Source: Rhodocyclaceae bacterium
Lineage (GTDB): Bacteria > Pseudomonadota > Gammaproteobacteria > Burkholderiales > Rhodocyclaceae
Direction of reading: 5' to 3'
NCBI GenBank assembly: GCA_020445765.1
Contig: JAGRFY010000059.1
Coordinates: 1 to 37,175 of the forward strand
Length of the DNA stretch: 37,175 nt
Below the pieces are notes generated by a model that did not search any database, was not told where the DNA came from, and worked only from the letters and a program-made list of their open reading frames with translations. Of this stretch, positions 31,652 through 37,175 are shown piece by piece. The position numbers and the translations under genes were made by a program. Numbering within the stretch: the first letter of the stretch is position 1; each line of letters begins with the position of its first letter.

Positions 31652-32572
31652 TCAAATGAAACTGAGCCAGTGTTCGAATTCGGGCGCGCGACCATTGACC
31701 ACGTCGAAGAAGCGCGCCTGGATCTTTTCGGTGATCGGTCCGCGACTGCCGCTGCCGATCACCCGGTTGTCGAGTTCGCGAATCGGCGTGACCTCGGCTG
31801 CGGTGCCGGTGAAGAAGGCCTCGTCGGCGATGTAGATGTCGTCGCGGGTCAGGCGCCGCGGGCGCACTTCGAGGCCGAACTCACGGGCGATCTGGATCAC
31901 CGAGTCACGGGTGATGCCGGTCAGCGCCGAGGCGATCTCCGGCTCGTAGATCAGCCCGTCCTTGATCACGAACAGGTTCTCGCCGGCACCTTCGGCGACG
32001 AAGCCCTGGGTGTCCAGCAGCAGCGCCTCGTCGTAGCCGTCCTGGGTGGCCTCGAGATTGGCGAGGATCGAGTTGGCGTAGGTGGTCGCCACCTTGGCCC
32101 GCGGCATCGTCACGTTGACGTGGTGGCGGGCAAAGGACGAGGTCTTGACGCGAATGCCCTTCTGCAATCCTTCCTCGCCGAGGTAAGCGCCCCACGGCCA
32201 GGCCGCGATGGCGACGTGGACGGTGGTGCCACGGGTCGAGATGCCCATCTTCTCGGAACCGTAGAAGGCGATCGGGCGCAGGTAGCAGCTCTCGAGCTTG
32301 TTGGCCCTGACCACCTCGAGTTGCGCCTCCATCAGGCGCTCCTTCGAGTACGGCAGATTCATCATGTAGATCTTGCCCGAGTTGATCCAGCGCTGGGTGT
32401 GCTCGGCCAGGCGGAAGATCGCCGTTCCCTTGACGGTCTTGTAGGCGCGAACCCCTTCGAATACCGAAAGGCCGTAGTGCAGGGAATGGCTCAGTACGTG
32501 GGTGGTGGCGTCGCGCCACGGCACCAGCTCGCCGTCGTACCAGATGAAGCCGTCGCGGTCGGCCATTGACAT
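31652..32572 (-). CDS. ilvE: Branched-chain amino acid aminotransferase
   Basis: The protein has 306 residues, a PLP fold-type IV enzyme that makes Val, Leu and Ile from 2-oxoacids and glutamate. Motifs are SHSLHYGLSVFEGVRAY near residue 30, RPIAFYGSEKMGI, the catalytic Lys in PRAKVATTYANSILANLEA, and EGAGENLFVIKDG followed by the LTGITRDSV loop. The start at 32572 (MSMADRDGFIWYDGEL) has GGAG 7 nt upstream. It is divergent from nudJ with a 93-bp spacer, and heads an operon with the zinc-finger and probably the NTF2-like genes. Confidence 0.95.
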   Translation of the reverse strand: MSMADRDGFIWYDGELVPWRDATTHVLSHSLHYGLSVFEGVRAYKTVKGTAIFRLAEHTQRWINSGKIYMMNLPYSKERLMEAQLEVVRANKLESCYLRPIAFYGSEKMGISTRGTTVHVAIAAWPWGAYLGEEGLQKGIRVKTSSFARHHVNVTMPRAKVATTYANSILANLEATQDGYDEALLLDTQGFVAEGAGENLFVIKDGLIYEPEIASALTGITRDSVIQIAREFGLEVRPRRLTRDDIYIADEAFFTGTAAEVTPIRELDNRVIGSGSRGPITEKIQARFFDVVNGRAPEFEHWLSFI

Positions 32573-32665
32573 GGGGTATCTCCAACTGCCTGAAGGTCAA
32601 GAGGCGAAATTCTAGCGGATTTGAGCCGCCGCAGAAATGTTGCCGGCGCGGTTAGAATGCCGGCC

Positions 32666-33118
32666 ATGGAGAGAATCTGGAAGCCCAACGTCACGGTCGC
32701 GGCCGTGATCGAGCGCGACGGCCGCTTCCTCGTCGTCGAGGAGCAGACCAGCGACGGTCTGCGTCTGAATCAGCCGGCCGGCCACCTGGAGCCGGACGAG
32801 TCGCTGGTCGAGGCCGCGCGGCGGGAAACCCTCGAGGAGACCGCCTGGGAGTTCACCCCCGAAGCGCTGGTCGGCATCTATCAGTGGCCGCGTCCGAGCG
32901 GCGAACTGACCTATCTGCGCTTTGCCTTCGCCGGTGCCCTCGGCCGCCATTTCGAGCAGCGGATGCTCGACGACGGCATCGAGCGCGCGCTGTGGCTCAG
33001 CCGGGACGAACTCGAAGCATGCCGCGATCGCCATCGCAGTCCGCTGGTGATGCAGTGCATTTCCGACTATGTCGATGGCCGCCGCTACGATCTGGCGCTG
33101 CTCACCCACTACGACTGA
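32666..33118 (+). CDS. nudJ: Nudix phosphatase NudJ
   Basis: The protein has 150 residues, matching E. coli NudJ (~153), which hydrolyses HMP-PP and nucleoside di/triphosphates. The Nudix box GHLEPDESLVEAARRETLEE is complete. The N-terminus WKPNVTVAAVIERDGRFLVV and the C-terminal YDLALLTHY fit the NudJ family. The partner mnmA downstream is the same as in enterobacteria. The ATG at 32666 has no ribosome site; TAGAAT (32653-32658) ends 7 bp before it, so the mRNA may be leaderless. Confidence 0.92.
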   Translation: MERIWKPNVTVAAVIERDGRFLVVEEQTSDGLRLNQPAGHLEPDESLVEAARRETLEETAWEFTPEALVGIYQWPRPSGELTYLRFAFAGALGRHFEQRMLDDGIERALWLSRDELEACRDRHRSPLVMQCISDYVDGRRYDLALLTHYD

Positions 33119-33122
33119 GGCG

Positions 33123-33683
33123 ATGCGCCGCTGCTGGGCCGTGATCCTGCTGCTGCCGCTGGCGGCGATGGCGGCGGAAGTCCGGGTCTGCTTCAACTAC
33201 GGCTGTGTCTCGGAACAGGCGGTCCGCATCGATGAAGCCCTGCTCGCCGGCATCGGCGCCAGCCTGGCCGAGGCGGCCGATGCCAAAGGCGAGCGCATGC
33301 GGACGGCAGCGGCGATCGGGCGTCTCTACCGCGAGGCCGGGCGCCAGTCGCCGATCTCGGCCGATCGCGCGGGCAATCTTCGTGACGACGGCGTCTTCGG
33401 CAAGATGGACTGCATCGACCACTCGATTTCGACGACCCGGCTGCTGGCCCTGCTCGAATCCCGCGGCATGTTGCACCATCACCGGGTGCTGCACCGGGTG
33501 CGGCGCACCCGACTGTTGCTGTTCCAGCACTACACGGCGGTGCTGGAGGAATTGCCGGATGCGGCCGATGCGGGCGCGGCGAGGCGCTTTGCGATAGATT
33601 CCTGGTTTGTCGAACAGGGCGAGCCGCCGGTGGTGCTGCCGCTCGAAGCCTGGTTGGATGGAGAAGGACCGGATGTCCACTGA
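33123..33683 (+). CDS. Secreted protein of unknown function between nudJ and mnmA
   Basis: The protein has 186 residues. A clear signal peptide ([17 protein letters not shown]) would be cut before [10 protein letters not shown]. The mature protein is periplasmic and soluble, with Cys residues at CFNYGC and [10 protein letters not shown]. It contains a His-rich helix ([12 protein letters not shown]). I do not recognise a characterised family; similar small proteins sit beside mnmA in other gammaproteobacteria as far as I recall. It starts 4 bp after nudJ and overlaps mnmA by 11 bp, so the three genes are translationally linked. Confidence 0.85.
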   Translation: MRRCWAVILLLPLAAMAAEVRVCFNYGCVSEQAVRIDEALLAGIGASLAEAADAKGERMRTAAAIGRLYREAGRQSPISADRAGNLRDDGVFGKMDCIDHSISTTRLLALLESRGMLHHHRVLHRVRRTRLLLFQHYTAVLEELPDAADAGAARRFAIDSWFVEQGEPPVVLPLEAWLDGEGPDVH

Positions 33684-34806
33684 AGTGATCAAGGATGGCG
33701 AAGGCACGACCGTCGTCGTCGGCATGTCCGGCGGCGTCGATTCGTCGGTGGCTGCGCTGCGCCTGCAGCAACGGGGCTATCGCGTGATCGGACTGTTCAT
33801 GAAGAACTGGGAGGACGATGACGACGACGAATACTGCTCGACCCGCGAAGACCTGGTGGACGTGGCGTCGGTCTGCGACCGTCTCGGCATCGATCTCGAG
33901 GTCGTCAATTTTTCGGCCGAGTACAAGGAGCGCGTATTTGCCGACTTCCTGCGCGAATACGAGGCGGGGCGTACGCCCAACCCGGACATCCTGTGCAATT
34001 CGGAGATCAAGTTCCGTTGCTTTCTCGACCACGCGCTGACGCTGGGCGCCGAGCGCATCGCGACCGGCCACTATGCCCAGGTCCGTCTGTGGAACAATGA
34101 CGGTCGCTCGGAATTCCAGTTGCTGAAGGCCGAGGACGGCACCAAGGACCAGAGCTATTTCCTGTATCGCCTGAACCAGCAGCAACTCGCGAAGACCCTG
34201 TTCCCGCTGGGCGATCTGTACAAGCGCGATGTACGACGGATCGCCGAACAGGCGGGGCTGCACGTCCATGACAAGAAGGATTCGACCGGCATCTGCTTCA
34301 TCGGCGAGCGACCCTTCCGCGAGTTCCTGCGACGCTACCTGCCGGCCCGGCCGGGGGAGATCCGGACGCTCGACGGCCATCGCGTGATTGGCGAGCATCA
34401 GGGCCTGATGTATCACACCATCGGCCAGCGCAAGGGCCTGTTGATCGGTGGCATCAAGGGCTGCCAGGACGAGGCCGGCGAACACGAGGCCTGGTACGTC
34501 GCTGCCAAGGACGTCGCCGCCAACGTGCTCTACGTCGTGCAGGGCCACGACCATCCGGCGCTCCTGAAGCATCGCGTGAGGGCCACCGAACTGTCCTGGA
34601 TTGCCGGCCGCGCGCCCCGCACCCACTGGGTATACACCGCCAAGCCGCGCTACCGGACGCCCGACATGCCCTGCGAGATCGACGCGCTCGACGGCGACGT
34701 CGCCGAGATCGCCTTCGCCGAGGCGCAGTGGGCGCTGACGCCGGGGCAGAGCGTCGTCGTGTACGAATCGCGCGTGTGCCTCGGAGGTGGCGTCATCGCG
34801 GCATGA
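33673..34806 (+). CDS. mnmA: tRNA 2-thiouridylase MnmA
   Basis: The protein has 377 residues. It inserts sulfur at C2 of wobble U34 in tRNA Lys/Glu/Gln, using ATP and sulfur relayed from IscS/Tus. Motifs are the PP-loop [11 protein letters not shown] near residue 16, [14 protein letters not shown], the catalytic Cys in [21 protein letters not shown], and the second catalytic Cys in [10 protein letters not shown]. The ATG at 33673 is preceded by AAGGA and lies inside the previous gene. No defect is seen. Confidence 0.96.
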   Translation: MSTEVIKDGEGTTVVVGMSGGVDSSVAALRLQQRGYRVIGLFMKNWEDDDDDEYCSTREDLVDVASVCDRLGIDLEVVNFSAEYKERVFADFLREYEAGRTPNPDILCNSEIKFRCFLDHALTLGAERIATGHYAQVRLWNNDGRSEFQLLKAEDGTKDQSYFLYRLNQQQLAKTLFPLGDLYKRDVRRIAEQAGLHVHDKKDSTGICFIGERPFREFLRRYLPARPGEIRTLDGHRVIGEHQGLMYHTIGQRKGLLIGGIKGCQDEAGEHEAWYVAAKDVAANVLYVVQGHDHPALLKHRVRATELSWIAGRAPRTHWVYTAKPRYRTPDMPCEIDALDGDVAEIAFAEAQWALTPGQSVVVYESRVCLGGGVIAA

Positions 34807-34862
34807 CCGCGTGCCGCCGGTCGCGGCCGTCGAACTGCGTGCGTCGGCGACGGTCCCAGTTC

Positions 34863-34880
34863 TGCCGCGGTTTCGCGGCA
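34863..34880 (+). other. 7-bp GC hairpin after mnmA
   Basis: TGCCGCG-GTTT-CGCGGCA forms a tight stem 57 bp past the mnmA stop and 5 bp before the AGGAG of the next gene. Without a T-run it is a weak terminator or a structured leader that might limit translation of the DUF2892 gene. Confidence 0.4.
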
Positions 34881-34896
34881 TGCTCAGGAGACGATG

Positions 34897-35115
34897 ATGG
34901 GAGAGCACACCCGCATGCACGACGGTATCGCCGGCGCTCTGATCCTGCTCGGATCATTGCTCGCGGCGTTCGTCCACCCCTACTGGATCCTGTTGCCGGG
35001 CATCATCGGCGCGTTGATGGTCCAGAGCGCGTTCACAGGTTTCTGCCCGGTCTATTACACGCTCGCGAAGCTCGACCGGAAGCACGGTTCGGATCTCACC
35101 GGTCACGCCCACTGA
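34897..35115 (+). CDS. DUF2892 (YgaP-like) small membrane protein
   Basis: The protein has 72 residues with two hydrophobic segments (IAGALILLGSLLAAFV and YWILLPGIIGALMVQSAF) and the family's short GFCPVYYTLAKL end. DUF2892 units occur alone or as the membrane tail of rhodanese YgaP. No rhodanese is attached here. ATG 34897 is preferred over ATG 34894 because AGGAG then lies 6 nt upstream instead of 3. Confidence 0.85.
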   Translation: MGEHTRMHDGIAGALILLGSLLAAFVHPYWILLPGIIGALMVQSAFTGFCPVYYTLAKLDRKHGSDLTGHAH

Positions 35116-35188
35116 GACCGGATCTGCGGCTCCGCCAGGGGCCGATGCCGTTGCTGGCAGGCCGCAGCCTGGGCGCGGATTTGTAAGC

Positions 35189-35230
35189 GCAGGCATTGCG
35201 CCTGCCCGCCCTCGGCAGGCGGAATCGCCT
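35189..35230 (+). other. Cluster of overlapping, mutually exclusive stems
   Basis: GCAGGC (35189-35194) can pair with GCCTGC (35200-35205). GCCTGCC (35200-35206) can instead pair with GGCAGGC (35214-35220), and AGGCG (35217-35221) with CGCCT (35226-35230). It lies in the 248-bp spacer 35116-35363 between the DUF2892 and glycine-zipper genes. The layout looks like a terminator/antiterminator or decayed REP-type element. A further dyad TTACC-TTC-GGTAA lies at 35283-35295. Confidence 0.4.
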
Positions 35231-35363
35231 GAATTGGCCGCTGATTGACGCGGTGCAGCAGCATCGTGTCTCGGGGGCGAATTTACCTTCGGTAACACCC
35301 CGTGTCGGTTTCCAGGTGCCCGCGCCGGGACAATCGAGCCATCGAAACACGCGGGGAAATGCC

Positions 35364-35870
35364 ATGTTGAGCAAGTTTCTGACGGGTTTGGCGCTGGTCG
35401 CCGTGGCCCAGGCGCCGGCCATCGCCGGCGGTGACGCGGGCAGCGCACTCGGCGGTGGCCTGGGCGCTGCGGCTGGTGCAGTGATCGGAAATGCGGTCGG
35501 TGGCCGCGATGGCGCGGTTCTCGGAGGTGCCGTCGGCGGCGCAATGGGCGGCGCGGTCGGCAGCGAGCGGCGAGGACGGACCAGTGCGATGGTCGGTGGC
35601 GCCCTGGGCGGTGCCGCCGGCACGGCGGTCGGCCAGTCGGCCGGCGGTCAAAGCGGCGGTCTGCTCGGCGCCGGCATCGGTGGCGCGCTGGGTGCGGCCC
35701 TCGGCAAGGACATCGGCTCGGACGGTGGCGGCCACGACCGTGCGCGGCGTGAGCAGTCGCGCGAAGTGGTGGTCTACCGCAGCGACGTCGAGCGCCGCTA
35801 CGGCCGCAAGCATCGCGACAAGCATGAACATCGCGGCCACGGTCGCGGCCACGACCGCCATCACGACTGA
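35364..35870 (+). CDS. Secreted glycine-zipper protein with His/Arg-rich tail
   Basis: The protein has 168 residues. A signal peptide (MLSKFLTGLALVAVAQAPAI) is followed by ~90 residues of Gly/Ala-rich repeats (GGALGGAAGTAVG, GGLLGAGIGGALGAALG), the glycine-zipper pattern of outer-membrane or envelope proteins. The last 45 residues are strongly basic and His-rich (KHRDKHEHRGHGRGHDRHHD), which could bind metals or polyanions. GGGG lies ~8 nt upstream of ATG 35364. It is convergent with ispH. The function is unknown. Confidence 0.85.
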   Translation: MLSKFLTGLALVAVAQAPAIAGGDAGSALGGGLGAAAGAVIGNAVGGRDGAVLGGAVGGAMGGAVGSERRGRTSAMVGGALGGAAGTAVGQSAGGQSGGLLGAGIGGALGAALGKDIGSDGGGHDRARREQSREVVVYRSDVERRYGRKHRDKHEHRGHGRGHDRHHD

Positions 35871-35876
35871 TCCGGT

Positions 35877-35894
35877 CCGGGCGTCCAAGCCCGG
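35877..35894. terminator. Short hairpin between convergent glycine-zipper and ispH genes
   Basis: CCGGGC-GTCCAA-GCCCGG is a 6-bp GC stem exactly between the two stop codons (35870 and 35901). No T-run is present on either side, so it is only a possible bidirectional terminator. Confidence 0.35.
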
Positions 35895-35900
35895 CGTCGA

Positions 35901-36833
35901 TCAGCCCTGCAATTCGCGGGGGATCGGGAAGTAGACCTTTTCGGGGACACCGTCGAGCGGTCGTACCGAACGGGCGCCGAGGCTGCCGAGGCGCTCGATC
36001 ACCTGGTCCACCAGCACCTCCGGCGCCGACGCGCCGGCGGTGACGCCGACCCGGCGAACGCCTTCGAGCCACACCGGGTCAATGCCATCTGCATTGTCGA
36101 CGAGGTAGGCGGGCACCTGACGCAAGGCCGCCACTTCTCGCAGACGGTTCGAGTTGGAGCTGTTCTTCGAGCCCACGACGAGTACAAGGTCGACTTTTTC
36201 GCTCATGAGCTTGACCGCATCCTGCCGGTTCTGGGTGGCATAGCAGATATCGTCCTTCTTCGGCCCGATGATTCCGGGAAAGCGTTGCTTGAGGGCGTCG
36301 ACGATCGACGCTGCGTCGTCCACCGAAAGGGTGGTCTGGGTCACATAGGCGAGCTTGTCCGGGTCCGCGACCTCGAGGCTGTCGACGTCTTCGACACTTT
36401 CGACCAACAGGATGCCATCATCGACCTGGCCCATGGTGCCCTCGACTTCCGGATGGCCGCGATGGCCGATCATGACGATTTCGCGGCCCTGGGCGCGCAT
36501 CCGCGCGACCTCGAGATGGACCTTGGTGACCAGCGGGCAGGTCGCGTCGAATACCGTCAGACCCCGTGATTCGGCTTCGTCGCGGACCGCGCGAGCGACG
36601 CCGTGGGCGCTGAAGATGACCGTGCTTCCGGCTGGCACCTCGTCCAGCTCCTCGACGAAGACCGCGCCCTTGTCGCGCAGCGAACCGACCACGAACTTGT
36701 TGTGAACCACTTCGTGTCGCACGTAGATCGGCGGCCCGAAGCGCTTCAACGCGGTCTCGACGATTTCGATCGCCCGCTCGACACCCGCGCAGAAACCGCG
36801 CGGGTTGGCGAGCAGCACTTCCTTGTCACTCAT
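35901..36833 (-). CDS. ispH: 4-hydroxy-3-methylbut-2-enyl diphosphate reductase
   Basis: The protein has 310 residues. It carries out the last step of the MEP pathway, reducing HMBPP to IPP and DMAPP with a 4Fe-4S cluster. The three cluster Cys are visible in [23 protein letters not shown] and ICYATQNRQ. Substrate-binding [13 protein letters not shown] and [11 protein letters not shown] are also present. The ATG at 36833 has GAGAG upstream. It is 28 bp downstream of fkpB, the order seen in many gammaproteobacteria. Confidence 0.97.
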   Translation of the reverse strand: MSDKEVLLANPRGFCAGVERAIEIVETALKRFGPPIYVRHEVVHNKFVVGSLRDKGAVFVEELDEVPAGSTVIFSAHGVARAVRDEAESRGLTVFDATCPLVTKVHLEVARMRAQGREIVMIGHRGHPEVEGTMGQVDDGILLVESVEDVDSLEVADPDKLAYVTQTTLSVDDAASIVDALKQRFPGIIGPKKDDICYATQNRQDAVKLMSEKVDLVLVVGSKNSSNSNRLREVAALRQVPAYLVDNADGIDPVWLEGVRRVGVTAGASAPEVLVDQVIERLGSLGARSVRPLDGVPEKVYFPIPRELQG

Positions 36834-36861
36834 TGTGTTCTCTCGATGTTGCCGGCAGATG

Positions 36862-37175
36862 TCACAGGATGCCGATGATCTCGACCTCGAAGGCGATCGT
36901 CTTGCCGGCCAGCGGGTGGTTGAAGTCGATCACGGCGGTTTCGTCGTCTACCTCGCGCACCAGGCCCTGGTAGCGCGAGCCGTCCGGGGCGACGAATTCC
37001 ATCACGCTCATCGCTTCGATCCTGTCCTCGGCCATGTGTTCGCGACGCACCCGCTCGATCAGTTCCGGCTTGTAGTCGCCGAAGGCCTGTGGCGGGGCGA
37101 GGGTGAAGCGCTCGCGCCGGCCGACGTCGAGGCCGGTCAGGCAGGCTTCCAGGGCAGGCATCATCTCGCCGGCGC
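36862..37175 (-). CDS. fkpB: FKBP-type peptidyl-prolyl isomerase, SlpA/FkpB-like (5' end outside window)
   Basis: About 104 C-terminal residues are present; the frame runs off the right edge. [36 protein letters not shown] and [20 protein letters not shown] are the FKBP flap-insert pattern of SlyD/SlpA proteins, with the NHPLAGK signature complete. These are cytoplasmic proline isomerases and chaperones. The visible start-like Met at 37164 is internal, because the frame continues upstream with family-like residues. Its gene order with ispH matches the fkpB-ispH pair of E. coli, and its lack of the SlyD His-rich tail also favours fkpB over slyD. Confidence 0.93.
   Translation of the reverse strand, partial: AGEMMPALEACLTGLDVGRRERFTLAPPQAFGDYKPELIERVRREHMAEDRIEAMSVMEFVAPDGSRYQGLVREVDDETAVIDFNHPLAGKTIAFEVEIIGIL

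Noticed and set aside
33193-34920. Minus-strand frame of 575 residues opposite mnmA
   Set aside because: Shadow of a confidently identified gene; no domain or ribosome site.
35364-35870. Tandem DNA repeat in the glycine-zipper gene
   Set aside because: The similarity comes from Gly/Ala codons of the protein repeat; no exact DNA repeat unit is maintained.

Overview
The window is about two-thirds G+C and densely coded on both strands. The gene set suggests a free-living gammaproteobacterium, probably from a high-GC Chromatiales/Xanthomonadales-like lineage. Supporting gene pairs are nudJ next to mnmA, fkpB-ispH, and ilvE with a zf-CHCC protein. This is an inference from gene content; no rRNA or other marker is present to fix the taxon. 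I saw no tRNA, rRNA, CRISPR array, transposase or phage gene.

Layout. 1-2268: the 3' part of alaS and a zinc-ribbon Nudix hydrolase. 2309-11802 (all minus strand): an acetone-assimilation locus. It transcribes acxB, acxA, acxC (acetone carboxylase beta, alpha, gamma), an acetoacetyl-CoA-synthetase-like ligase, and acxR, a sigma-54-dependent activator. 12483-14976: a CmcJ-like oxidoreductase, a DsbA-fold isomerase and a convergent LysR regulator. 15600-18011: a PAS-GGDEF-EAL protein, then a rhodanese remnant and a MarR remnant fused head to head. 18668-22740: a membrane-anchored pseudokinase, an MscS channel and a small membrane protein. 22777-25579 (minus): phasin, PHB depolymerase and an MBL-rhodanese protein. 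25809-28361: a second GGDEF-EAL protein, this one with a periplasmic sensor. 28414-32572 (minus): phosphomannomutase, a YheT-like hydrolase, an NTF2-like protein, a zinc-finger protein and ilvE. 32666-35870 (plus): nudJ, a secreted protein, mnmA, a DUF2892 protein and a glycine-zipper protein. 35901-37175 (minus): ispH and the 3' part of fkpB.

How it works together. Acetone carboxylase makes acetoacetate from acetone and bicarbonate. The ligase would activate it to acetoacetyl-CoA, which can enter central metabolism or polyhydroxybutyrate; PHB granule genes lie about 11 kb away. The strongest regulatory signal is a matched set. Excellent -24/-12 promoters precede acxB (TGGCAC-N5-TTGC, 11881-11867) and acxR (4465-4451). 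Upstream of each lies a dyad of form GTTCGA-N3-TCGAAC: two perfect copies before acxR and one 11/12 copy before acxB. I propose this dyad as the AcxR enhancer site, which would make the locus a positive-feedback acetone regulon. Other unusual items are a pseudokinase that has lost nearly every catalytic motif, and a single deletion scar that beheaded two divergent genes.
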